Shown piece by piece: positions 35,204 to 44,420 of a DNA stretch of 64,000 bases. This stretch comes from JAAURB01 sp049649525 (GTDB lineage: Bacteria; Cyanobacteriota; Cyanobacteriia; Cyanobacteriales; Microcoleaceae), in contig JBARZE010000017.1 of the NCBI GenBank assembly GCA_049649525.1, forward strand, positions 62,001 to 126,000, in the 5' to 3' direction. Position 1 is the stretch's first letter; each line of letters begins with the position of its first letter. The notes under the pieces were generated by a model. It made no database searches. It worked only from the letters and a program-made list of their open reading frames with translations, and had not been told where the DNA came from. The position numbers were made by a program, and so were the translations under genes.

Positions 35204-38038
35204 CTATTTAGGAATAGCTTTTCGTAAAAAATATCGAATCTTTTGAATATTAAATGTGTTCACAATTTGTTCAAGTTTATTCACAAAAGGTTGATAGCAT
35301 TCCCCCATGTGAGATATTTTGTCTAACTCTTGTTTTATTCCACTAATATTGCCTTTTTCCGCATATTCTTGAAGTAAAATAAACTCTGCCTCTAGTGGGG
35401 GAATAATACATTGAGATGAAATATTTTGAACATTGTGAGATGCTCCTAATTTAGTCTCTGAATAAATCCAATTTAAACCCAGATGCTGACTCAGCATTTG
35501 ATAAAGTGTTTCTGCTTCGACAGGTTTTGCTAAGAAATCTGTTCCTCCGGCTTGAAAGCATTTCTGACGTTCTTCCTCGAATACACTAGCAGAAGAAATA
35601 ATCACTGGAACTTGTCTTAAACTCGCTGATTGTCGAACTTCTTTGAGTAATCTCCATCCATCCATAACAGGCATTTGTAAATCTGTAATCATTAAATCAG
35701 GTAAACATAATTCCGCTTTTTCTAGTGCTTCTTTACCATTGCTAGCCTCAATTACAATGAACCCAACTGGCTCTAATAAATTAACCAAAACAGAACGATT
35801 TTCCCAGCGATCATCAACCACAATAACTTGCCTTTCTTTACCTTCATAGCCCATTACATTTCCATAATTTTCTTGTGCAGAGCGGGGCTTCGATTCGGGA
35901 GCAAGTCGGCATTCTAATTCAAACTCAAATATACTGCCTACCCCCAGTTCACTATGAGCTTGAATAGAACTCCCCATCATTTCGACAATGCGTTGAGTAA
36001 TCGCGAGTCCGAGTCCGGTTCCTTCTGCTTTATGCTTGCTATTTCCTACCTGTTCAAACGGCAAAAAGATTTTCTCTAACTGATCCCGACTCAGACCAAT
36101 TCCCGTATCTTTAATGCTAAACTGAAGTTTGACTGTTTCTAAATTAGATGGATCGCAATTTACCCTGACTTGTAGCTCTACAGAACCTTTATCTGTGAAT
36201 TTAACCGCATTCCCGAGTAAATTAATTAACACCTGTCGTAAGCGTTTTTCATCGAAAATAATCCCCTCAGGTAAATCACCTGAAGGCTGGTAAATAAACT
36301 GAATCTCTTTTTGCTCGGCTCGAATTCGACAAATTTCAACTACACTTTGCAGAAAAGACGGGAGATGAAACGGTTTTAAGTTTAGCTCTAATTTTCTCGC
36401 CTCAATTTTGGAAATATCTAAAATATCATTAATCAGGGTTAATAAATGAGAGCTACATTGATGAATCACTTGTAGACCATGACGATGTTGTTCAACTAAA
36501 TTAGGTGAACGTTGCAAGATTTGAACATAACCTAAAACCCCATTGAGAGGCGTTCTCAACTCATGGCTCATATTAGCCAGAAACTCACTTTTAGCTTGAT
36601 TTGCCGCATCAGCATTTTCTTTGGCTTGTTTCAACTCAGTGGTGCGTTGTTCAACCCGCGTTTCCAGCTCCTCATTGGTTTTTGCTAGGGTATTGAAAGC
36701 AAACTGTAGTTGCTGCGCCATGTTATTAAATAAACTGGCTAAACGACCTAACTCATCAGTGCGACTGGTATCGAGTTCAACCTCCAGGTTTCCAGCCGCA
36801 ATACTTTCAGTTGCTTGCATCATCTGAGTCAGGGGATGAGCAATTTGACGATTGAGGATCAATTTGACGACAACAATTTCAACTAATAATAAAGTTAATC
36901 CCATCAACAAAATCAGCCGAGCCGTGGCAAAAGCTTCCTGCTCAACCACTGACTTCGGCAGCACCGTCACCAAATACCAACCCGGTTCATCAATCTGGGT
37001 GACGGCAAGATATTGATCGTACTGACGATTATCAATAATGACTTTTTGAGCTGAGTTTTGTGTTGCCAGTTGAAAAATGCGACGAAGAGAGGGATTATCG
37101 TATTCTTGAATATTAAACTTGCCATCTTGTTGTTGAATTTGCTCCATCAACTCGGGATGCACAACTAAGCGTCCATCTCCCCGAAAAATAATATTATAAG
37201 TACCCTCAATCGCATCTCCTAAGGTTCGCTGAAGTAATTCATCGATCAGAATATCATGTCCAATGGTGGCAATATGGCGGCCGTCGATATCTAATGGGGT
37301 GACACAGGAAACCATCCAAGCATCAGCCACTTGATCGTAATAGATTCCAGTCCAAATGGTTTTGCGCTCTGGGTCGTTAATCGCTCGAGTAATCTGGAAT
37401 GATTCATCGTCGGTGACTCGAAACGACGCTCTAGAGGGTGCTTTCATCGCCCAGGGATACTCATGCATATACATCACCATTCCATTTTCTGGAATTTGGG
37501 TATAGGTATTAGCAAAGCGATTGCGCCAGGCAGGACCAAAAGCACTCAACGTATCATAATAGGCAACCACTCGCCGTCGCATATCTGGATCAATGGTAAC
37601 ATTCTGACCCAAAAAGACTCCTGGATGTTTTTGCATCTCAAAAGTATCGGGATAATTACGAATTGTGCCGTCGTTGTTTCGGACAAACAAATTGTAAAAT
37701 TCAGAGTATGGATCGTAATTGCCATCTGCTTTAAGCCGCTTTATTAATGCCTGTTTAAAGATTTGATGATTATCTTCAGCCAGGGTAAAAATAGCTCGTT
37801 CTCGTTGGACTCGTAACAAAACATAGTCTTCAAGCCGTGCTAAGGTTTCACGGGTGATGCGAGACACTAGATGGAAGTAGCCAATCCCGGTTGAGGCGAG
37901 AATTACCACCCCAATACTAATCGCCATTTTTATTAAGGTTTGCTGGGTCAGCGATCCCTGAAACTGATTGTCTTCTGGGTTTGAGGTTAAATTGAAAATT
38001 TGAGGTTGTAATAAACGAAGCCATTTTCTTGTCATCAT
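35204..38038 (-). CDS. Membrane sensor hybrid histidine kinase with dCache-like domain
   Basis: A 944-residue protein: membrane helix at about 34-54, a periplasmic region of about 310 residues with double-Cache features (TIWTGIYYDQVADAWMVSCV, then GHDILIDELLQRTL), a second helix near 370-392, HAMP (PLTQMMQATESIAAGNLEVE), coiled coil, HisKA with H492 (MSHELRTPLNG), HATPase with intact N and G boxes (GNAVKFTD, GTGLGLAIT), and a receiver with D786 (MITDLQMPVMDG). Cache domains bind small ligands outside the cytoplasm. It is the only membrane sensor of the three kinases and lies 77 bases after the A-T-R gene, so it is a candidate receptor for that enzyme's product (inference). Confidence 0.93.
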   Translation of the reverse strand: MMTRKWLRLLQPQIFNLTSNPEDNQFQGSLTQQTLIKMAISIGVVILASTGIGYFHLVSRITRETLARLEDYVLLRVQRERAIFTLAEDNHQIFKQALIKRLKADGNYDPYSEFYNLFVRNNDGTIRNYPDTFEMQKHPGVFLGQNVTIDPDMRRRVVAYYDTLSAFGPAWRNRFANTYTQIPENGMVMYMHEYPWAMKAPSRASFRVTDDESFQITRAINDPERKTIWTGIYYDQVADAWMVSCVTPLDIDGRHIATIGHDILIDELLQRTLGDAIEGTYNIIFRGDGRLVVHPELMEQIQQQDGKFNIQEYDNPSLRRIFQLATQNSAQKVIIDNRQYDQYLAVTQIDEPGWYLVTVLPKSVVEQEAFATARLILLMGLTLLLVEIVVVKLILNRQIAHPLTQMMQATESIAAGNLEVELDTSRTDELGRLASLFNNMAQQLQFAFNTLAKTNEELETRVEQRTTELKQAKENADAANQAKSEFLANMSHELRTPLNGVLGYVQILQRSPNLVEQHRHGLQVIHQCSSHLLTLINDILDISKIEARKLELNLKPFHLPSFLQSVVEICRIRAEQKEIQFIYQPSGDLPEGIIFDEKRLRQVLINLLGNAVKFTDKGSVELQVRVNCDPSNLETVKLQFSIKDTGIGLSRDQLEKIFLPFEQVGNSKHKAEGTGLGLAITQRIVEMMGSSIQAHSELGVGSIFEFELECRLAPESKPRSAQENYGNVMGYEGKERQVIVVDDRWENRSVLVNLLEPVGFIVIEASNGKEALEKAELCLPDLMITDLQMPVMDGWRLLKEVRQSASLRQVPVIISSASVFEEERQKCFQAGGTDFLAKPVEAETLYQMLSQHLGLNWIYSETKLGASHNVQNISSQCIIPPLEAEFILLQEYAEKGNISGIKQELDKISHMGECYQPFVNKLEQIVNTFNIQKIRYFLRKAIPK

Positions 38039-38115
38039 CTTTCTTATTCTTACCGACCATTTGATCGTTTATCCTCTTAATTCCCCTTGAGTTTATATTT
38101 CCCCAGAATGACAAA

Positions 38116-41100
38116 TTAGGGAACAGCAATCACTTTTGAAATTGTTTGTTGGGTATATTGGGGTAAGTTAGAGTGGAAATCATTACACAAACTATTGTTA
38201 CGCAAGCCAGACAAGTAAGTCATGAGTAAATTCTCATCAACCCCAGGACAACTGATTGCAGTATTTTTCAGTCCATCCAGAACACGATCGCACTTGAAAT
38301 AAAAAGCACCGAGGGATTTTTGAATGAAGTTTCGATTATTAAATAGCGTGACTAAGGGAATCAAAGGATTTTTTGAGGTGGCGTGAGTCATTTGATGGCG
38401 AAGTTGATCGTGCCAAGCTTGATAACTAACCCAGTCGAGAGAATAGCCTAATTGATTGATAGACTGAACTAACTCTTTCCACATTAGAGGCTGGGGATTG
38501 ACAATATGAAACGCTTTGCCTTGTGGGGGTTGAGTTTGTGAAAGATGAATAATGGCTTGACTGGCGTAGTCTACAGGCACAAGATTTAAGGCGGCTTCTA
38601 ATTTGGGAGCCCAACCCATTTGCATACAACCTTCGATCATCTTGGTAATAAAGCCATTGGTCTGGTTAATACCCGTTTTGCTGGCTGCCGTAATATTACT
38701 CGGTCGATAGATAGCAACTGGGATGCCTCGCTGATGAGCGCTCATCACTAAATGCTCAGCAACATATTTACTTTGAGCATAACCACTATAGAGCTGTTGT
38801 CCTAAGCCAATAGTATCTTGTTCCCCCACGGTCGAAATTCTTAATTCTTTATCTGAGGCAAACACATCGACTGTTGAAATGAAATGAACCGGTTTAATTT
38901 TTGTTTGGCTAGCTAGGCGTAACACTTCCTGAGTGCCTATAACGTTAGTGGCTTCTAAGACAGAATAAGGATAAAGAATATTCACCCAAGCGCCACAGTG
39001 ATAAATCACATCTATTTTCTGGGCTAAGCGATCGAATTGTTCGGGTTTTAAACTAAATTGGGATTGACTGAGATCTCCCAAGACAGGAATAATTCGCACA
39101 TCAAAGCGATCTTCCCAGAGTTGATAATGTTTTAAAGTGGCTTGAATTTTAGCCCGACCTGCCTCTAGGGTTTCAGCACGAACTAAACAGTACAGTTCTG
39201 CTTGAGTTTGTTGCAGTAACTCATATAATAAATAAACCCCTAAAAATCCAGTTGTCCCGGTTAAGAAAATATTAGGGATAGTTTCAGTGGCAACAGGGTT
39301 AGGAATAATCGCCGGATCAAGAATTCCTGCCCGTTCTAAATCCAGGGTGACGGGTGTTGTAGACTCTAAATCAGACTGCTGTTTGGCTTCAATCACTGCT
39401 GCGACTCCAGCAATGGTCGGATTCTCAAGAAAACTACTCAGAGGCAGTTCAATTTCAAACTTTTGATTGATTTGACCAATCAGACCAATAGCCAGTAGAG
39501 AATGCCCTCCCAGGCTATAGAAATTATCATCAATACTCACCCCTTCCAGGTTAAGGATTTCTGCCCAAAGTTCAGTCAGTTTTTGTTCAATCGCAGTGCG
39601 CGACTCAACTGGCTCGTGTGATGTGGAAAGCCCAAATTGCTCAGGAGCGGGTAAGGCATTACGATCGACTTTTCCGTTAGAATTGAGCGCGAATGCATCC
39701 AGAATCACGAAAGAGGCAGGAACCATATAGTCGGGCAACCGTTGCTGCAAATACTCACGCAAGTTCTTCACAAGCGATCGCTGCAACATTTTTAACAGTC
39801 CCTGAGTGTGCAGTAAACTCTCTACACTGGCGATGAGTACAATTTCCTCCTCAGGCGAAAGGATAAACTCAATACCCGCTTGCTGGCTATGACACCAAGC
39901 CACCTCTCCCTGTAATTTGCAAGGAACTGATGTTCCGGGTAAAGTCAAATGTACACTCACAGATTGACCGGGTTTCCAACTAGGAGGCACACCCACTAAA
40001 CCAATACCATTGCGGGAAATATCTGTCGTTAGTTTCAGCGAATAGTTGCCATACGCCCCAGGGCAGGCTACGGGAACGGTTTCAACAAAAACAGTACTTT
40101 GATAAGGAATTCGCTCCGGAATCAGATTAGAAGTAATATAACCGACTAAACGCTGATTACCGGGTACATCTTCTCGAGCCACTACAACCGCAGACTCCAC
40201 ATCTGGATGTTGCCACAGGAGTGACTCAATTTCACCCAATTCAATACGGAAGCCGCGAATTTTAACTTGATGATCGATACGACCTAAGCATTCAAGATTT
40301 CCATCACTCAAACGTCGCGCTAAATCCCCTGTCTGATAAATTCGATCTGTTATGAGGGCTGAAAAAGGATTCTTAATAAATCGTTCTGCGGTCAATTCTG
40401 GGCGATTGAGATAACCCACAGCTAAACCCGCTCCGCCGATATACAATTCACCGATTTCGCCTTCGGCTACAGGCTGCAATTGCTGATCTAAAAGATAAGT
40501 CTGAGTATTGGCAATAGGACGACCAATCGCAATAGGACTGTTTCCCGGATGAACTTGATCACAAGTTGACCAAATTGTAGTTTCTGTTGGGCCGTACATA
40601 TTCCACAGAGAACCACATTTTTTAAGTAACTGATTGGCCAGTTCTCTTGGGAGTGATTCACCCCCACAAAGGATTTTGAGCTGCTTGTTGCCTTGCCACC
40701 CAGACTGCAGTAGTAATTGCCAGGTTGCTGGTGTGGCTTGCATGAAGCTAACGCAATATTGCTCTAATGCCATCGATAATTGTGTTGCGTCAGTCGTCAT
40801 CTGGCGGGTTGCAATCACAACACAAGCACCAACTGAAAGAGGTAAAAATAGTTCAAGAACTGAAATATCAAAGGTAATGGTGGTTACAGCCAGCAGTCTG
40901 TCATGCTGAGTTAAGCCGGGACAATGCTTCATAGACTGTAGAAAATTCACCACAGAATGATGAACAATTTGTACTCCTTTGGGTTTACCTGTCGAACCTG
41001 AAGTGTACATGAGGTAGGCGAGGTTTTGAGAGTCAACCTCACTCACTAAATTATTTGTATTGTGTTGGGCAATAATGTCTTGCTGAAGATCTAGGCAAAT

Positions 41101-41481
41101 GAACTGAGTTTGATGTGGTTGAGGATCGTATGGGAGTAAAGCTGATTGTGTCAGGAGTAGGGGCATCTGAGCATCTTCCATCACTAACCTTAGACGTTCT
41201 TGGGGATGGGTATGATCTAGGGGAACATAAGCCCCTCCTGCTTTGAGAATAGCCAGCAATGCAATTAACATCAATGGCGATCGCTCTAGGCAGACCCCCA
41301 CTAGGGTTTGTGATCCTACATTGAAGGTTTTGAGGTAATGGGCGACTTGATTGGCTTTTTCATTCAGTTCGCGGTAAGTGAGTTGCTGATCTTTGAAGAT
41401 AACAGCAATAGCATTTGGTGTTTGAAGAGTTTGTTGCTCAAAGAGTTGATGAATGAGTAATTCTTCTCGAAAGTTAGGCAT
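38116..41481 (-). CDS. NRPS-like A-T-R reductase with PilZ-like insertion
   Basis: A 1121-residue single-module enzyme. Adenylation core: YTSGSTGKPKG at 159-169, FDISVLE at 204-210, YGPTETT at 296-302, YQTGDL near 382, GRIDHQVKIRGFRIELGEIE to 419. Residues about 451-575 are an insert with a PilZ-like core (LTTDISRNGIGLVG, then PGQSVSVHLTLPG and AGIEFI), after which the adenylation C-lobe resumes (LREYLQQRLPDYMVP, NGKVDRNALP, K604). Carrier domain serine S661 (LGGHSL). Thioester reductase from about 735: TGTTGFLG at 741-748, Y901 and K905. By eye the pocket reads D-I-L-T-L-G-M-I-W-K, near the glycine code. It should release an aldehyde or alcohol. First gene of a four-gene operon. Confidence 0.92.
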   Translation of the reverse strand: MPNFREELLIHQLFEQQTLQTPNAIAVIFKDQQLTYRELNEKANQVAHYLKTFNVGSQTLVGVCLERSPLMLIALLAILKAGGAYVPLDHTHPQERLRLVMEDAQMPLLLTQSALLPYDPQPHQTQFICLDLQQDIIAQHNTNNLVSEVDSQNLAYLMYTSGSTGKPKGVQIVHHSVVNFLQSMKHCPGLTQHDRLLAVTTITFDISVLELFLPLSVGACVVIATRQMTTDATQLSMALEQYCVSFMQATPATWQLLLQSGWQGNKQLKILCGGESLPRELANQLLKKCGSLWNMYGPTETTIWSTCDQVHPGNSPIAIGRPIANTQTYLLDQQLQPVAEGEIGELYIGGAGLAVGYLNRPELTAERFIKNPFSALITDRIYQTGDLARRLSDGNLECLGRIDHQVKIRGFRIELGEIESLLWQHPDVESAVVVAREDVPGNQRLVGYITSNLIPERIPYQSTVFVETVPVACPGAYGNYSLKLTTDISRNGIGLVGVPPSWKPGQSVSVHLTLPGTSVPCKLQGEVAWCHSQQAGIEFILSPEEEIVLIASVESLLHTQGLLKMLQRSLVKNLREYLQQRLPDYMVPASFVILDAFALNSNGKVDRNALPAPEQFGLSTSHEPVESRTAIEQKLTELWAEILNLEGVSIDDNFYSLGGHSLLAIGLIGQINQKFEIELPLSSFLENPTIAGVAAVIEAKQQSDLESTTPVTLDLERAGILDPAIIPNPVATETIPNIFLTGTTGFLGVYLLYELLQQTQAELYCLVRAETLEAGRAKIQATLKHYQLWEDRFDVRIIPVLGDLSQSQFSLKPEQFDRLAQKIDVIYHCGAWVNILYPYSVLEATNVIGTQEVLRLASQTKIKPVHFISTVDVFASDKELRISTVGEQDTIGLGQQLYSGYAQSKYVAEHLVMSAHQRGIPVAIYRPSNITAASKTGINQTNGFITKMIEGCMQMGWAPKLEAALNLVPVDYASQAIIHLSQTQPPQGKAFHIVNPQPLMWKELVQSINQLGYSLDWVSYQAWHDQLRHQMTHATSKNPLIPLVTLFNNRNFIQKSLGAFYFKCDRVLDGLKNTAISCPGVDENLLMTYLSGLRNNSLCNDFHSNLPQYTQQTISKVIAVP

Positions 41482-42384
41482 GATTTAATAAAAAATGAGA
41501 GGTTGATAGTATTGATGAATTAACTAAAATTCACAAGGTAATTAATGAATTAATTTTTACTACAGTTAAATCATAGTTTCACCCCAATTAAAATATAAAA
41601 AATAGTAGAAAATACTGAACTGCAATATTTTGATATTCATTAATTCCACTTCTTAAATAATATTATACTGTTAATATTATTCCCTTGACCCCAGGATGTT
41701 TACGGATTTTTGATTTAAAAAAAGTAGACTTTTTATAGTAGAATTTATCTAATATTTTAAAAAGGGTATTTTATTCACTTACGCAGAATTACGGATGAGT
41801 ATTGCAGAATGATTTAGCAGATCATATCTATACTGAAATAAAAAAGCTCATCCTATTTATTGAGAGGTCTGTGGCATCTGTACAGAATTTGATAAAAAGC
41901 CTGAGAGTTGCAGTTCTCTATTAAGTTGTGAATACCTTTGTTTCTACTGATACTGAGAAAATATAGGCGGTATTTCGCCCTGGGCTGAATCCTGAGTCTC
42001 CCTTAAAATTGACTTAGAATCTACTTTAACTTTTACTTCTTTTTCACAAAGTCATGTGAATATATCTTACGCAAACAAGTCAAGGCATCAGAAATTAGAT
42101 TAAAGTAGGGTTTATTGTCGTGCCGATATAAATGATTTGATTAATTAGGTAAATGAAAGCCTACTCATATTATGAGTTTGTCAATGATATTGAGACTAAT
42201 CTTAATTTTATAAAGTTAAGGTAAACTCATTTAGATAAATAAAAAAAATAATGACACAGATTATACTTTTATAAAAAATTACCAATTGAATAAAATCATC
42301 GAAGCCAGTCACGGCTTAAGGTAAATCAACCTAAAAGATTTTTCTTAAAGATTGATTTTTACCTTATAGATCATACTAAATTTC
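41482..42384. other. Long AT-rich intergenic region upstream of the A-T-R operon
   Basis: 903 bases between two minus-strand genes, without any supportable open frame. Only small hairpins are visible (for example GGCG-6-CGCC at 41966-41979). The part adjacent to 41481 must hold the operon promoter; I could not assign it. Its length suggests a regulated promoter or an untranslated RNA, but nothing specific is visible. Confidence 0.4.
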
Positions 42385-42741
42385 CTAAATTTGTCTAAAT
42401 GCGGCATCAATTAATCCTGAAACTAAGGATAGAACAATTGAGCCGATGACAGCCGGAAAAAATCCATTAACTGCAAATCCCGGTGTTAGATATCCCACTA
42501 ATCCTAAAGAAATCGCATTAACCACGAATAGAAACAAGCCAAAAGTTATTAATGTCAGTGGTAATGTTAATAAAGTCAGAATCGGTTTAACGATAGCATT
42601 GACTAACCCCATTACGACGACAGCAACAGCCGCCGCTTGCCAACTATTGACGGTTAAACCGGGGACAAGATAAGCAGTAATTGAAAGAGAAATTGCAGCT
42701 AGAATCCAAGTCAGTACAAAATTAAACATTATTTTATTCAC
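42385..42741 (-). CDS. Phage holin family IV-like (YvlD-type) membrane protein
   Basis: A 118-residue protein made almost entirely of four membrane helices: VLTWILAAISLSITAYLVPG, AVAVVVMGLVNAIVKPILTLLTLPLTLITFG, LFLFVVNAISLGLVGYLTPG and FPAVIGSIVLSLVSGLIDA. The NAIVKPILTLLTLPLTLITFGLF stretch is the hallmark of the family named after mycobacteriophage holins, which is widespread in bacteria and not usually phage-derived. Function unknown, possibly membrane stress. It stands alone. Confidence 0.88.
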   Translation of the reverse strand: MNKIMFNFVLTWILAAISLSITAYLVPGLTVNSWQAAAVAVVVMGLVNAIVKPILTLLTLPLTLITFGLFLFVVNAISLGLVGYLTPGFAVNGFFPAVIGSIVLSLVSGLIDAAFRQI

Positions 42742-42840
42742 TCTCCACTATATATTAATCAACTATACTGAATCTATCATAGTTACTAAAGTTAAGCCGG
42801 ATCAATGATGAATCGCAGAAGATACGATCATATATACGTT

Positions 42841-42891
42841 GTCAGAGTCAAAGGCATAAGTCTATAAGACTCTGACTTCTGACTATAGACT
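42841..42891 (+). promoter_or_regulatory. Interleaved inverted repeats before the cyanobacteriochrome gene
   Basis: Two perfect dyads are interleaved. GTCAGAGTC (42841-42849) pairs with GACTCTGAC (42868-42876). AGTCTATA (42859-42866), inside the first loop, pairs with TATAGACT (42884-42891). In RNA this is pseudoknot topology. In DNA it would be two overlapping operator-like dyads. The region lies 70-120 bases before the start codon at 42961. The text is also rich in TCTGACT words, so a decayed simple repeat is an alternative. Confidence 0.35.
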
Positions 42892-42960
42892 GATGATTGC
42901 AATGGGATCATTTCTGTATTATTATCAGTAAGCTATGTTGTAAATTTATATCAGTTCGCT

Positions 42961-43518
42961 ATGAATACTGATACTACGCCATCTGACTTTAATCAAAATA
43001 CTGGGTTAAATCAAAGTGGCTTAGAGCCGAATAGGGATTTGAAATGGTTTTTTGAACGCTTAAAGACAAATGAAAAGCGAGATGATTTAATTCAAATGAC
43101 ATTAGATCATTTACAACAAACCTTACATCTTGATCGGGTTGTGATCTATTATTTTTATCGTCAATGGCAAGGACAGGTTACATTTGAGGCTTTAAGCTCT
43201 CCTAGACTATCAATATATGGTTCAACGGGGGCTGATGAGTGTTTTAATGATGAATACGCTCAACTCTATCTAGAGGGACATATTCGAGCCATTCCTGACA
43301 TAGAAACGGCTTCAATTCATCCTTGTCATAAAGATTTTCTTCGCAGCCTGCAAATTTATGCAAATTTAGTTGTTCCCATTGTCATAAAGCATCAATTATG
43401 GGGATTATTAATTGCTCATGATTGTCATTCTAGTAGAAATTGGAACAATTCCGACATTGAAATTATGAAAGTAGCAGCTCATACTTTATCTTCTAGTTTA
43501 AAGAAAGAAAATGAATGA
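42961..43518 (+). CDS. Stand-alone DXCF-type cyanobacteriochrome GAF protein
   Basis: A 185-residue protein consisting of little more than one GAF domain. It carries the bilin-binding cysteine with its histidine at C122-H123 (HPCHKDFLRSLQIYANLVVPI) and a second cysteine in a DXCF motif at 92-95 (DECF). It also has the family's LWGLLIAHDC and RNW end. DXCF cyanobacteriochromes attach phycocyanobilin or phycoviolobilin and typically switch between blue- and green-light states through the second cysteine. There is no kinase, GGDEF or methyl-accepting output domain, so any signal must pass through a partner. Residues 1-25 are a disordered, polar leader. The gene stands alone. Confidence 0.85.
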   Translation: MNTDTTPSDFNQNTGLNQSGLEPNRDLKWFFERLKTNEKRDDLIQMTLDHLQQTLHLDRVVIYYFYRQWQGQVTFEALSSPRLSIYGSTGADECFNDEYAQLYLEGHIRAIPDIETASIHPCHKDFLRSLQIYANLVVPIVIKHQLWGLLIAHDCHSSRNWNNSDIEIMKVAAHTLSSSLKKENE

Positions 43519-43622
43519 TTTTACCCTGAATTATCAGGATAAAAAATCCCCCCAACTTAATGACAAGCTGAGAGGTTGATGATTTTTCGGGAAAAGCAAA
43601 GCGAGTTTTCAGGGTGAGGCGG

Positions 43623-44420
43623 TTAAGAATTCTTGCGACGACGAACACCAAACAGACCCAAAGCACCAGCAGCGAATAAAGCGCTCGCAGTAGCAGGTTC
43701 TGGTACACTCGCTAAGTTCCCTTCTCCCATGTCAACTAACAATAAGACATCGTTTAAGTCCCGGTCAGAGTTTTCGTTAAACCCATTTCTGCCGACTCTG
43801 TGCTCTCCATACAAGTCTTCAAAACCTAAGATCATGTAACGATCATCAAGGGCATAACCAATAGCGTGTTGCAGTCCATCTCCATTTATACTGTTAGCAG
43901 TGATAGAGCTATACGTGACGCTATTGCCTTGGCCTCTAGACCATTCTGGTGTTAATAAAAACTCAAATTGGTCACCTGCTCCGAATGAACCTAGAGTCAT
44001 AGAATCACCGAAATTCATGGTGCCATCGGTGGGATCATCTGCAGCCGGATTTCTTAAAAAGTCAGCGTCACTATTCTCTACAGCACTAATATTTTCCCAA
44101 ATATTGGTAGAATTACCACCATTAACGTTATAACTTAAATCGTTTTCCTTGACGGTTCCTTCACCGAGGAAAGTCATACTAACGTCAGAGTCATAGTTAA
44201 GAAAGAGATTATTCAAATCTACAAGGCGAGAACTACCAGGGGCAATCGTGGTATTAAGTTTTTGCTCCTCACCATTTTTGAGATAATTAAATACACTATT
44301 AAAATTATCAGTAGTTTCTTGATTACTAAAAGAAACCGCTGAGGCAGAGTCCATCAATGTAAAAGAAGATATAACAGCGGTTGTAACTGCGAATAATGTA
44401 GAAGAAAAGTTAGGTTTCAT
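43623..44420 (-). CDS. PEP-CTERM secreted protein with DUF4114-like domain
   Basis: A 265-residue protein. The signal peptide runs MKPNFSSTLFAVTTAVISSFTLMDSASA. The middle ends in a DUF4114-like stretch (MILGFEDLYGEHRVGRNGF, then SDRDLNDVLLLVDMGEG). The C-terminus is a classic PEP-CTERM sorting signal: VPEPATASALFAAGALGLFGVRRRKNS, that is PEP, a membrane helix and a basic tail. Such proteins are exported, cut by an exosortase-type enzyme and attached to or released into the extracellular matrix, which fits the exopolysaccharide locus that follows. No exosortase gene is in the window. Confidence 0.9.
   Translation of the reverse strand: MKPNFSSTLFAVTTAVISSFTLMDSASAVSFSNQETTDNFNSVFNYLKNGEEQKLNTTIAPGSSRLVDLNNLFLNYDSDVSMTFLGEGTVKENDLSYNVNGGNSTNIWENISAVENSDADFLRNPAADDPTDGTMNFGDSMTLGSFGAGDQFEFLLTPEWSRGQGNSVTYSSITANSINGDGLQHAIGYALDDRYMILGFEDLYGEHRVGRNGFNENSDRDLNDVLLLVDMGEGNLASVPEPATASALFAAGALGLFGVRRRKNS

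Noticed and set aside
42385..42741. Holin-like gene as evidence of a prophage
   Set aside because: The YvlD/holin IV family is widespread in chromosomes and no other phage gene is nearby.
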